Part shown: positions 48,565-59,696 of the stretch, piece after piece
Position numbering within the stretch: position 1 is the first letter of the stretch
Layout of the letters: every line of letters begins with the position of its first letter
Assembly (NCBI RefSeq): GCF_030272615.1
Contig: NC_081414.1
Location: 780,370,119 to 780,434,118 of the forward strand
Reading direction: 5' to 3'
DNA length: 64,000 nucleotides
Source: Cryptomeria japonica
Lineage: Eukaryota > Streptophyta > Pinopsida > Cupressales > Cupressaceae
Translations under genes and position numbers: made by a program
The notes under the pieces: generated by a model
What the model saw: the letters and a program-made list of their open reading frames with translations, nothing else
Databases searched by the model: none
Told to the model about the DNA's origin: nothing

Positions 48565-50211
48565 TGTAGCGTCATAAATTGTATGCACTTGCTAAAGCAG
48601 TACAATTTTACACCTAGTTTAGCACCCGCCTTGGCGCATTTTGCATTTGCATTGCATTTCCCCTTTAGCACTTAATTAATCAAATTAATTAAGTCTAAGG
48701 TTCTATTTCATCATCTTCTACATCATAAAGTTGCGCCCTTTCATTAAAGTGTGCCCTTTTCATTTTATTCCTCCAATACATCATTTAATCAAAAACCCTA
48801 ATTAAGTCCTATTTCAAACTTAGGGGCTTGATTTCGGGGTCAAAACATCTCGAAATCACCTGTAACTTCGGGATTCTCTCTAAAATCATCATATCTGATG
48901 GCCCTGAAAATTTGGTGAAAAGTTGTCAGGACTGTGGTGCTCGGAGTGCACATGGTCCCAGACATTTTTCCTAAAATTTTAGGAGCATGATCCAATCATA
49001 AAATAAAGCTTAACCCCAAGAAATTAGCACGATATTCAATCTCTAGGTCGGCCAAAAGACGAAATTACGACCTAGGGTTTCATACATAAGAGCTCTCTTT
49101 CTTCATTTGAAGGGATCCAAATTTTGTTTTCAGGAACCTCATATGCAGCGAAAGAGAAGATCTTTGAAAACTTCAACAACATTCAACATCCCTCTATCAA
49201 GCATTTATCAATTTCATTCATCCATTTAGGGCTTGGAAGACATTGAAGAACAATAGGAGATTACCGACTGAAGATTGGCTTGTACTCCTCCCTTGGGGGT
49301 TGGGTATGATTTCATGTTGTTTTCATGTCTTTGCATAAGCTTCAATATATCCTTTATTCATGCTTTAGATCACTTTGCATCTTGATTTAGAGCATTTACA
49401 TTATCATTTAAAAGAAATTAGGGTTTACTTTCTAGGTTGCTCTAGTTTGCTTGCTTGCATTTTAGGATCTTGCACACACACAAGGTCTGCACACACAATA
49501 CATTTTACAATACAACTTGGCTATTCGTGGAGGTGGAAATCACCAAAGTGGGGGTTTGACTAAGGCAAAACCCTATATAGCCGCCCACACCCTTTTCAAA
49601 TATAAGTGCAGGTTTCAGAACTTGGACGACGCCGCAGGTTACAGATCCGAGAAAAGTAGGTCGAGACAGCACTCCACACCAAATTGCAGAGCAAAAGACC
49701 TGGACAGGGGCGTGGGGCACCCTAGTCCTGCCAGGACAGGGGCGCTGGGTGCCCTGGTCACTGGGACAGAGGCGCTATTTGCCCTGGTTCTCCTGATAGA
49801 CAGCATTTCTGATAGTTTTCTAGAGTTGCAGACAGTAGTTTCAGGTGCAGAATCAGGACAGTGGCGCCCACGCCCCCCTCCCGAACATTTTCAATCAGAT
49901 TTTGACTCCGGGTATGCATCTGTATTCTTATTTTGTCCTTTTGTTTTCAGCTTTCCATTGTTTAAGTTCAATTCTGCAATCTTATTATTAGTTCATACTT
50001 GCATTTTGGGGTTAAGAATTGAACTTGCATAATTTTACCTTTCAATTACAACAAAGGAATAGAAATCCTAATAGGTATCTCGTGGCTCTCTCTTTTACCA
50101 AAAAGAAGTAGCCAATTGTGTGATACCTCTAGGCTCTTTCGTATTCCACAAGTGTGTGGTTGAAAGTGAGATTAGGGCATGTTTTCTTAGTGTCACTTTT
50201 TCTCCTACACA
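48565..50211 (+). repeat. 3' LTR of element B
   Basis: Same length and ends as the 5' LTR (TGTAGCGTCATAAATT to CTCCTACACA), with scattered differences, many of them C/T or G/A. CATCA follows directly. Confidence 0.93.
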
Positions 50212-50216
50212 CATCA

Positions 50217-50518
50217 TAACACTCATAACACCAAATGTAATGTGGAAGCCCAAGTAGGGAAAAACCACTATGGTATTTTGGACCAACTAATAAATATACT
50301 CTTCTAGAGTATGCTCGGTTAAAAGCAAATCCTGTTAAAGATTACAAACACATTGCTAGATGTGACCCGGTTAAGGGATTTCCCTTAGATCTATTAGGAT
50401 CTTCACTTTGTTAGAAGTGACCTTGTTAAAGGATTTCAAAAACTCAACTAAAATGTTGCCTTTCTAGAGGGTTTACAAATAAGACTGTTAAGTCTAGGAC
50501 CCTAGTGCCCTGACTGGT
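50217..50518 (-). repeat. Minus-strand copia LTR (G), continuation right of element B
   Basis: On the minus strand it carries GTGGTTTTTCCCTACTTGGG, CCTTTAACAAGGTCA and CTAACAAAG phrases in the order seen in other copia LTRs. It is cut off at about 50518, where a plus-strand copia pol fragment starts. Together with 37311-37485 it forms the LTR that element B entered. Confidence 0.6.
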
Positions 50519-51938
50519 AAATTAAAATGTGATAGGTACCAAGTGGGTTTTCAAGAACAAGTTGAATGAAAATGGTGTTGTAGTTTGCAACAAAGCTAGG
50601 TTGGTTTGCAAAGGTTATGCATAAGAGGAAGGAGACGACTATTGTGACTTTTGTACTAGTGGCAAGACTGGAAGTGTCACAACTTTACTTGCATTTGCAG
50701 CACACAAGAAATTCAAGGTATACTAGATGGATGTTAAGTATGCATTTTTGAATGGGATACTAGAAGAAGAAGTATACATTGAGCAACCAGATGGTTATTC
50801 TCTGTCTGATAAGAAAGACATGGTATACAAATTGCATAAACATTTGTATGGATTAAAGTAGGCATGAAGAGCATGGTATGAAAGGCTTCATACACGTCTG
50901 ATTAAGATAGGCTTTTTGAGAACCAGTGATGATAGTAGCATATATCTCAAATCTGAAGAAGATAAAATACTAGTCAACAAAGTATTTATTGATGATATCA
51001 TATTTGGAGGTAATGATGATGTGAACAACAATTTTGTAGATGAAATGAAAAATGAGTTTGAAATGTCTTTAGTGGGAGAAATAAAAATTTCATAGGCATG
51101 CAAATATAGCAAATGAAGAAAGGTATTTTTGTCACACAGTCTAAGTATGTGAAAGAGGTCTTGAAGACATTTGGCATGAGTGACTGTAAACCAGTTTGGA
51201 CACCTATGGTTACAGGTTGTATGTTGTCAAAGGAAGATGAGTCCAAATCTGTGGATGAGAAGGAATACAGGTCAATGATTGGAAAGTTGCAGTATGTTGT
51301 TCACAGTAGACCGGACATAGCTCATGTAGTTGGCATAGTTGCTAGATTCCAGAAGAATCCTAAGGAAACACATTTACTAGCATCCAAAAGAATTTTTAGA
51401 TATCTAAAAGTTATTTGTTGGTTATGGGTTATGGTATCCATATGGAGGAAATTTTGACTTGAAGGTGTACATAGATGCAGATTGGGGAGGAAATGTTGAT
51501 GACTAGAAAAGCACAACCAACAGAGAATTTTTTCTTGGAGGAAGACTTGTTTCATGGAGTAGTAAGAAGCAGAGTTGTACATTACAATCTACTGTTAAAG
51601 CTGAGTATGTTGTAGCTTACATGAATTGTACACAGGCTATATGGATGAGGCACATTTTGGAAGGTTTTAAGATGAAGATTTCATAACCTATAAAGATTTA
51701 ATATGATAATACAAGTGCCATAAATATTTCCAAGAACCATGTTTTGCACGCACTAACCAAGCATATTGAATTGAAGTATCATTTCTTGAGGGAAAAAGTA
51801 TAGAGTAAAGATGTGATTTTGGAGCATGTTTCTACCAAGGAACAACTTGGAGATATTTTTACTAAACCTCTGCCTAAGACTACTTTTGAGTATCTTAGAA
51901 GTTAGTTAGGGGTTGTCCCTCTTCATGAAGTTAGTTAA
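50519..51938 (+). pseudogene. Copia element F: RT-RNase H remnant (5'-truncated)
   Basis: Starts abruptly at NVIGTKWVFKNKLNENG in RT; everything upstream is missing. Present are MDVKYAFLNG (motif A Asp kept), LEEEVYIEQPDGYSL, LYGLK-stop-A-stop-RAWYE and FIDDIIFGG (motif C). After a shift near 51090 come QSKYVKEVLKTFGMSDCKPV and the RNase H segments DWGGNVDD, LVSWSSKKQSC and KPLPKTTFEYLRS. Several stops (for example in KGYA-stop and VY-stop-MDV). End about 51936-51938. Confidence 0.82.
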
Positions 51939-52258
51939 GTATGATGTAGATTACATCAATCCTAGAGCTACTTACAAAATTTTATAGAAGGATTGGTGTA
52001 GAAGTGGATTTATTCCATAGGGGGAGCATGAAGTTGTAGAATGTTGATGACGCATAGTGAAATTCGACATTACATGTTTTACTTTGCTATCAAAGGGGGA
52101 GAAGAATTATATGATTGTGGGAAGGAGAACTAGTGACAAGCTGAAGACATGGAGAGCATACTGAATACTCCGTAATGTAAACCAAGATTCCTATTCACAA
52201 TCACATAGCAATCAATGGTATTGATATTTGTATTGCCATCAATGCCAAATGGGGAGAT
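51939..52258 (+). other. Element F tail with polypurine tracts
   Basis: No frame. Purine runs at 52019 (AGGGGGAGCATG) and 52092 (CAAAGGGGGAGAAG), and finally CCAAATGGGGAGAT at 52245-52258 directly before the LTR start. Confidence 0.7.
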
Positions 52259-53600
52259 TGTTGGCATTTACATGAATATTGCATTAATGATATGTTATGT
52301 TGTCATTGATGTCAATTAAACGGTAATGATATTGTTGATATTGTTGTAATATTGTTACTGTAACTGATAGGAACAATTTGTAGAGTGAACCAGTAACCAT
52401 TGTAAACCTTATCTATTATTGTAATCGGTAAACCCTACCTGTTGTTTTTGATAAACCCTAACCGATTGTCTGGTGAATTCGTTATATTGGTTTATGATCT
52501 GATGATGAGTGGTAATGATTATCACACATATGATTATTGTATCAAGATAATTCCAAGATATTTTGGTGATTTGTTGTAATAGTTTTGGTCTAGGGAATGA
52601 GCAAATGTATTGCATCTAATGCAAAGTGCATGATGAGTTACTAAGTTTGATGAAGTGGTGATCAAGGAGCGATCAAGGTTCTCTTGATTGATGTACAGAG
52701 ATTGCTATGTAATCAAATGGTCATACTTGAACCGATTTGTTTTTAATATTTATGAGAATTACGATTTTGTTGTGTTACCGACCTAATTTATTTGTTTATA
52801 AGGTCGATGAAGTTGTTTAGTTTAATGAGTTGGAAAAGAGATAGACATAGTTTAGTTGAGTGTGTAGTTGCTAAACTAGATGATGTATCTATAGTTTGAG
52901 TAAAGGCATATACGAGCATGAAATGAATCTGATCAAGTGAGTGTAGTACTATTTAGGTAGATCGACAAACTCCTATTGTTTTCTAACAATTACACCATAA
53001 TTGAAATCCCCTAATCGAGTAAGCTCTAAAAGGCTTGGTGCTATTCAAATCCTCTAACAAGGTAGTCCATTAGATTGGATTTTCAAATCCTCTACCAAGG
53101 TTACTCCTTACAGGGTATTGCTTCTAACAAGGTATTTGTAGTCAATCCCTTAACTAGGTCATTCCTAATAGGATCGGTTCTTAACTGGACTTTTTTTAAA
53201 GCTTTAATAGGGTAGGCTCCTAACAGGGAAAACTTCAGAAGAGTTCATATAGTTATCTTGTGAGTCTCATCTCACTGTGGTTTTTACCTATTTTGGTTTC
53301 CATGTGAAAAATATTTGTGTCAAGTGGTGAATGTTTTTGTACTTATGTTTTCAAGGTTGATTTACTTAGCCACTTAACTATTTTTATAAGTCATGATAAC
53401 CAGAAGCACTGAGAAATGAAGTAGTTGTTTACTGTTAATTTGTTGTAACAATCAACCAATTTATCTTGAGTTTTTATCTTGATAGAGGTATTACATTGTT
53501 AGTTCTATGTTTACTCTGAGAGAATGATTTTTGAGATTGGTGAAGTTTGTATCAATTTTTATATCTACTGATTCACCCCCCCTCTTAGTACTTGACCGGA
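52259..53600 (+). repeat. Copia LTR shared by element F and the following gag remnant
   Basis: Begins TGTTGGCATTTACATG after a purine tract and shows the usual 3' module (TGGTTTTTACC near 53278, CTGATTCACCCCCCCTCTTAG near 53568). The end is ill-defined because the primer site is degraded. It is similar in start and early body to 57093-57466. Confidence 0.75.
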
Positions 53601-53649
53601 TACTGATTCTTTCATCATATCATCATAGTCAAGAGGCTTTAGTAGATCT

Positions 53650-54290
53650 GCTAGTAAAGATAAAGAAAGAAATGTCTACCAGTAAGGAAGAAGAGGCTAC
53701 TAGAAGCATAATAACCTATACACTATTGAGGATGATGTCATAGATAAAGAAAGTGCATAAGAAGATGACTACCATGAGAATGACAAAAAAGTTAATCTTT
53801 ATGGCACTTGATGAACCGTTTGGTGAAGATGAGGAAGAGGAAGATATTGAGGCTGAAGTAGATCTAGAAGGTGGGTTTATAAGTTCTCTTGAGGAGCTGA
53901 GTAAAACAAGAAGAGAACTCAAGAAGTTCAAGCTTATTGCAGTAGATAAACAAGGTCTCTAGAATCAATCCCTGGATGAGTCCAATTAAGTTATATTTGA
54001 CTTGAAACTATAGTTGGAAGAAGCCAAGAGGATATGTGAAGTTACATCCTCTGATCTGATGAAGAAGGAAACAGAGCATGAAGATCTGGAAGTAGAAATA
54101 GTGAAGCTCAGAAAGGAGCTTGAAGAAAGTAAGGAATAAATAAAAGTGAGAAGAAATTATGAAGGCATCACCAAAGCCTTAGACAAGATGTTAAGTAAGT
54201 AGAAGCATTCCAAAGATATGGGTGGCTTGGGATTTGAAGAAGGTCAAAGTTCAAGTGAAAGATAAAGGCCTAGGAAGGAATTTAGATGTC
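53650..54290 (+). pseudogene. Copia gag C-terminal remnant (coiled coil)
   Basis: Frame pieces give SSLEELSKTRRELKKFKLIA, VEIVKLRKELEESKE and ALDKMLSKQKHSKDMGGLGF with EGQSSSE. This is the charged coiled coil and LDxLLxxQ..xKxxxGLGF signature common just before the zinc knuckles of plant copia Gag. It also matches the style of element H (60230-60300). Several stops and shifts; the UBN2 part and knuckles are not seen. Confidence 0.6.
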
Positions 54291-54889
54291 GGTGGGTGCC
54301 TATAGAGGCATTATGATTCCTTCTAGGCATAGGCATAATGCTCAAACAACAACCTATGGACTGTTAGATTCTTGGGAGGCTTGCGCGTCGCACGGATGTC
54401 TCCGCACCATGCTTGTGTCCTCGGAGATGATAGATTGATAGAATTGACAATGTTTTGGCCAAAGCTGACATGGAAGATCTAAGTGGACAAAAGAAAATGA
54501 TGGTGAACCTTGACCTCTGATGACATGAAGAAAAAGTGCCATTTGTCACATTAATTACAAGGGTTAATATTTTTGATATTATATTTTACTGCCACTTTAG
54601 CGAGAATGCCTTTACCGAGGTATGCAAAGCTAAAGTAGAGGAAGATACAGAGAAAGAATAGTCACAATGGGGAGGCATATTTTTGTTGATCAGATGAGGT
54701 TTCCCCCAATGAGATGATGTTAGGATTTAGAATACATATTAGTACTCGGTACATCGCAAGGATGCTAGCTATAGACTATCCTGATGGATGGTAAGGTAAA
54801 GAAATGGAAAAGATAGCGTAAAAAAAAACCTTGCTCTAGAGGAAAGCCATTGGATATGGAAAGAAATGAGATAAGAAGCCACCATTGGT

Positions 54890-55240
54890 ATAAGATACGC
54901 CGGTATGAGTAGCAAGATGTGTTATGCTAGATGGCCATACGATAGGGCATGGGTAGTGATACGCTAGATAGCCATGCGATAGGGAAGATAAAGATATATT
55001 TGTCGGCATGGGTAACAACATTATAGATAGCCATGCGATAGGGAAGATAAATTTGGTAAGTATTAGATTGGCCCCTACCAAGGCAAACAAGAGAGATATA
55101 AGTGGAGAATGGTTTGGCCCCCTTATAGGAAATCTTTGGAAAAGAGCAAGTGGTTTTCCCCCCACCTAGACAATCCTAGAAAAGAAAAAGATTAAGTGGT
55201 TTGACCCCCTCCTAGGCAAACATTAAAAGGAAAATTGTCA
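54890..55240 (+). repeat. Degenerate tandem repeats (GCTAGATAGCCATGCGATAGGG and related)
   Basis: GCTAGATGGCCATACGATAGGG (54934), GCTAGATAGCCATGCGATAGGG (54963) and ATAGATAGCCATGCGATAGGG (55023) are three related units. They are followed by repeated GGTTTTCCCC/GGTTTGACCCCCTCCTAGGC phrases to about 55215. Confidence 0.75.
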
Positions 55241-55716
55241 AAGGAAATTGATACACGAGCTAAAAGATAAAATGTAGATATGATGGCCCCCTTTAGAATG
55301 ATATGCACAGAAGGAATTTCATTCTAAGGAGAAGAGAAGTTGTGGCATGTCAATATAGTGAGATGTTTATGTGGAATGCTACCAATAGATAGTGACACAT
55401 AAATGTCCACAACATCAAAAGATGCAATGCAAGAGGACAGTGGGATCCGACATTTTGGTATCAGAACCCATAACAGTGTCAAAAAGATATATAGGATCAC
55501 TGTGATATGGGTGTATCATCATATTGCCAAATTTATTGGATTTGAAGAAGAGAACATGAAGACAAAGAGAAAAATTAAAATTCAGGTCAACATGGGAGAA
55601 GGAAAAGGATGCCCCCAACACTTTTTAATCATTCCCGAATGTCAAAAAGAAAGATACGACAAATAGAAGAAAGAGGTAAAAAAATAGATGAATTGTATGA
55701 CATAACATTCCTTGTA

Positions 55717-55838
55717 TCCGAACACCTATGGAGTTACTCAGGTCCTTTAGGAGAGCACAATAGATAAAAAAATTGAACCTCCCATATCCAAGTATGTATG
55801 GAGTGACCTGGGTCCTCCAGGAGGGAACAAATAGATAA
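55717..55838 (+). repeat. Local tandem duplication of about 65 bases
   Basis: ATCCGAACACCTATGGAGTT...AGATAAA is followed by ATCCAAGTATGTATGGAGTG...AGATAAA, sharing TATGGAGT, GGTCCT and AGGAG at the same spacing. Confidence 0.7.
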
Positions 55839-57092
55839 ATCAAGCATGAGGGAACACAATCACACACATAAGCAAGAAGATGTAGATGAAAGATAAAAGT
55901 CCTAACAATCAGCCCTTAGGAGGGGATCGTACTATAGGAGATCATCATCCTCAAGAAGAGACTCATTCTCCCAATCTAGGTCATAGGGAGAAGGGGTCAA
56001 CCATAGAGATAGACTATCACAAGGGCCGCATCAGGTGCTTCACTAGCATTGAGAGAAAGAGACGAAGTGGCAGTGATGTCTTAGTCTATAGGCTCAGAGG
56101 AGGTGAGGGTCAATGATCATATGAAGATCATAGACAAGGCCAAGATATCCTCTAAGGAGCCGAACATGCAGGCCTCTGTGGAGGAAGTAGGTGACTCACT
56201 CAGAGAAGATAGAATAAGAACAGGATTACCAGCCTTTAAAAGAGGGGTAGTGACAAACCAAGGAGAAGGCGATGCCTTCTCAATCATGCAAACAAAAATA
56301 GGCAAACTAGAAGACACTAAGATAGGGAAAGGAAGGGATAAAGGACATACTTATGAATACTTGTTCCATTGGAACTCCATAACAGGGCCCTGCTCAAACT
56401 TGTGTTTACATGAGATAGGAGTGTTAGGTCTCCTATCAACCATAGTAGGCTGAAGGACCCCTGGAAAACTCAAATGCTGGAGTGGTGGTGAAGTGGTCAG
56501 CGTAGACAAAGATGCACTATGCAACATTTGCATATGTACCATGTTAAGGGGCCAGGACAAGGGAGGCATGTCTGACAAAGAAGTGATAAGGGGTGGCTTC
56601 ATAGAAGGAGCAATAAAAACCTACACCTATTTGGAGGGAGGTTGATCAAAAGCCACTTAAGCAATAGGGATCAAGACGAAAATAGCTACAGAGATGGGAG
56701 TAATAGAGGGAATAGGCTTCTAAATAGTAGTGTTGGGTGTCAGATCGACACTAGAGGACTGTAAGGTATCATTGCACTCTCATGCTCAGGCCTGTCGAAA
56801 GCATTTATGCTCAAATTCACACTAATTTATGAAGGTGAGGACCACCAACTAGAGCCGAAGAGGATTCAGGAGCATTGTGTTCCATAGGAGAGGCCTCTGG
56901 AATTTTTTTAAGGATAGAAGAAGGCCTAATTGAGGAGACATGAGGTGCATCCTGGAGAGGCACCATATCCATAGTAATAGGAACCCGAACTAATTTTGCT
57001 CGAGGAGTAGCTAGAGGAATAAAGGGTGTTGACATAGGTTGTGATGAAGGGACACAAGAAGAGTTCTCCCTTTTCTCATAATGAGAGTGTTG

Positions 57093-57466
57093 GTATTTGC
57101 ATGAAGATTGCATTAATCATTTGTTATGTTGTCATTGATGTCAATTAACTGGTAATGTTATTATTGTAATGTTGTTTTGTAACTGGTAGGAAGAGTTAAG
57201 TGAAAGGAACTATAATCGGTAGGTAAGTTTGTGGAATGAATCAGTATTGCCAAGTATTGAAGAGTTGAACTGGTAAACCCTACCTATTGATTTGATAAAC
57301 CCTAACTGATTAAGTCTGGTGAATTGGTTATATTGGTTTAGGATCTGATGGTGAGTGGTAATTATTATGACACATATGCATATTGTATGAAGAGATTTTC
57401 AAAGTGTTTTTGGCACGTTGAGGTAACGGTTTTTGTCTTGGGAATGAGCAAGTATATTGCATGTTC
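57093..57466 (+). repeat. Truncated copia LTR, same family as 52259-53600
   Basis: Starts TGTTGGTATTTGCATGAAG and tracks the 52259 LTR through GTTATGTTGTCATTGATGTC, CTGGTGAATT and GGGAATGAGCAA. It then breaks off at about 57466, where different sequence begins. Confidence 0.75.
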
Positions 57467-58898
57467 TTGTTGGTCTTGATTTCTGACTACTTTATTTTCT
57501 ATTCACATATTATGCCTCTATTTACAAGAGAAGAGAACAACAAGAATAGGAAGCAAGACAACATTAATGAGGTTTAGAAGGAAAAAACCTCCTACACTTC
57601 AAGCTTTAAAAAGCTTAGGCGGGTGAACCTAATTGTGACTACTTTCTCACAACCTAGTAGATGGTTTACAGAAAACTAGCGCGAGTTTCTACAAACTTCA
57701 TCAATTTACTGCAACCAAACATGAATGAAAAATTTGTTTTGATTGTATGGGACCACAAAGATGTCACACATACTAGCAATTTAGACCAGTGCCTTATCTG
57801 GGCATGAGGGTCATCAAAAACCAAACTGAAATCTTACAACAAAATTCATATACATATCACTATTCTTAATCTATTAAATTTGTATATGCCTGACATATAT
57901 AGACTTCTAATTTGTACTAGACCTATTCATCAAATTCATGTGAATATACTGATATCAATGAAGATGAATTAAGTATATTTAATTTTTCTCCTTGATAAAA
58001 AGACTTAAAACATTCCCATTAATTGCCTTGCAAATCATCTAGTTAAACAATCCTTGATTATTTAATTAAAAATAAAAACCAACATGCAAACATAAAGGCA
58101 ACACAAATTTGAGCTCAAAATATTTTGACTATATATTATTATTCTATCATCAAACATTACAGAGATACAAGAATGATTCAAAATGCCAAAAAAAAAGTCT
58201 GCATATATTTCATCGGAGCTTTGATACCAAATTTTGTGATGATTTCTAGGTAGTCCTGGCATCCTTTTATAGAACTTTGGATGCAACAAGCTTCAGACTT
58301 CCCTAGAAGAATATTCCTATCTTGACAATAATTCCCTCTAAAATTTACACTGATTACAAGACTACAATTGAGGGAGAAGCATGGCTTCTTTTGGAATGTG
58401 TACTTCTATAACTGATTGGTCATTCAGCTAGAAAATGGCCAAAAGGGTAGGTTCCTAACATGTGGTGCCTTTGTCTTAAGATATTTTGATTAGCCATTTG
58501 TTAATTGTGGTGGAGATACTAGTGTTATTTTCAAAGAAAATGTGCAACATCTTTTAGATAACTAACCTCCCTATATTCATGGATCAGGCACTAGGTGTCC
58601 TCAACTCTTGAAGGTTCCAATTACCCAAATCTATTACAAAAAACCAACTGCTTCAGGATACCGGTGAACTGTCACAGGCCAAAGCATCAATGGGACCTTC
58701 TTTTTCTCCTGTCTCTTTCAAAATGTACTTTCTTTCCCATACTTTGAACATCTCATCATTGGGCCAGGGAAAGTTGATAATTTCAAGCTTTTGTTTATTC
58801 AAATTTTTCCATTTCATCCTTAATTGTTTAACCTCCTTTTCTAAAAAGCCAAAATAAGATTTTTCCTTTGTTGGCAAATGCACACTCCAATGAGAAAT
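57467..58898 (-). other. Unassigned region with a primer-site-like motif on the minus strand
   Basis: No clear element boundaries. The complement of 58213-58235 reads TTTGGTATCAAAGCTCCGAT, which resembles a Met-type primer site. If so, an LTR would lie to its right and an interior to its left on the minus strand, but no coding motif supports that. The segment interrupts the LTR at 57093-57466. Confidence 0.3.
58653..58883 (-). CDS. Short open frame of unknown product, possible exon fragment
   Basis: A 76-codon minus frame, charged and free of stops, with EVKQLRMKWKNLNKQKLEI and INFPWPNDEMFKVWERKYI. It has no TE motif I recognise, and its composition looks protein-like, so a captured or relic host exon is possible. 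Could equally be chance. Confidence 0.2.
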   Translation of the reverse strand: MHLPTKEKSYFGFLEKEVKQLRMKWKNLNKQKLEIINFPWPNDEMFKVWERKYILKETGEKEGPIDALACDSSPVS

Positions 58899-59652
58899 TG
58901 TAGGTGATTTAGGGTATTGTCATTGATGGCAACCTTACAATCATATGATACCGGTAGGCACCGACACCGACAGACTCTAAACCAGCATACAATTCACCGA
59001 CACCAAAAAGAAATATTACTGGCACCATGGCTGATAGGAATTTTGTTTAATTGTATTTTGTATTTAATTGTAAAATCTTTTTGTAAGCTAACATGGTGAA
59101 TTGTAATATCACTCATATAAGTATGAGATCTTGTAGATCATTTAGGATGTGAATAAGGAAGGATTATTGCAGACCTAATATGCAAACTGTAAGGCAGATT
59201 TTGGATAAGGGTTTATTAATATTGCAAAGCTTAAACTGGAACTGAACCTGGCATAGCAAATACTGATATGAAGTAGTACATGACATTGAATTTGTACAAT
59301 CCATTTTGTAAGTCAGTGTGACTTCTTTTGTAATGAAGCAGTGAGCTCTAGGAACTTGGCCTTGTTGCATGTGCAGGCCCCTATTGTATCAGTAATATTC
59401 TCTTATTGGCCAGTAAGCAGATATTGTGGGTCACAAATCCCACTGAGGTTTTTCCCACACCGGGTTTCCTCGTTAAAAATATTGTGTTATGGTGTGTCTT
59501 TCATGTTGTGCTTGTTGTTCTCATTTACTAAATTATTTTTGGTTTACCGGTACACAGTTTTGAAATGCTTTTCATGTTATAATTCAAGAAAATTCATATA
59601 CTGGTCAGATACTGATTCCCCCCCCCCCTTAGTATCCTTGGGAATCATAACA
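58899..59652 (+). repeat. 5' LTR of element H
   Basis: Begins TGTAGGTGATTTAGGG and ends GGAATCATAACA. It contains GCAGTGAGCTCTAGG (about 59338), GCATGTGCAGG (about 59369), GGTTTTTCCCAC (about 59448) and CTGATTCCCCCCCCCC (about 59612), the same order as in elements A and C. Confidence 0.82.
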
Positions 59653-59654
59653 AT

Positions 59655-59668
59655 TGGTATCAGAGCTT
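59655..59668 (+). other. Primer binding site of element H (initiator Met tRNA type)
   Basis: TGGTATCAGAGCTT, a perfect copy of the standard plant Met-type primer site, starts two bases after the LTR end. Confidence 0.92.
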
Positions 59669-59696
59669 AGTCCTCTATTTTAAAAAGCCTACCAAC

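Larger units (their letters stand above)
37486..50211 (+). mobile_element. Element B: 12.7-kb Ty3/gypsy element with an antisense PMD gene
   Basis: Two LTRs of exactly 1647 bp (37486-39132 and 48565-50211) differ by only a few percent. CATCA flanks both sides (37481-37485 and 50212-50216) as target duplication. Order: LTR, primer site, Gag-remnant/protease, RT, RNase H, integrase (gypsy order), then a 3.7-kb non-pol region with a minus-strand PMD gene, purine tract, LTR. Protease and RT types resemble the Tat-like gypsy lineages with extra ORFs (inference). Stops, a 23-bp duplication and a lost RT Asp make it inactive. Confidence 0.93.
54291..57092. other. Unassigned region, no convincing gene
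   Basis: Short frames on both strands (for example 56103-56453 plus and 56817-57113 minus, the latter Pro/Ser-rich) show no motif I recognise. It may be the interior of a non-autonomous element between the LTRs at 52259 and 57093. Two local repeat fields are listed separately. Confidence 0.35.

Noticed and set aside
56103-56453. 116-codon plus ORF in the unassigned region
   Set aside because: Composition is plausible, but no motif was recognised and an opposite-strand frame overlaps it; not reported as a gene.
1258-59668. tRNA genes suggested by tRNA-like strings TGGTATCAGAGC
   Set aside because: These are short primer binding sites next to LTR ends; no cloverleaf surrounds them.
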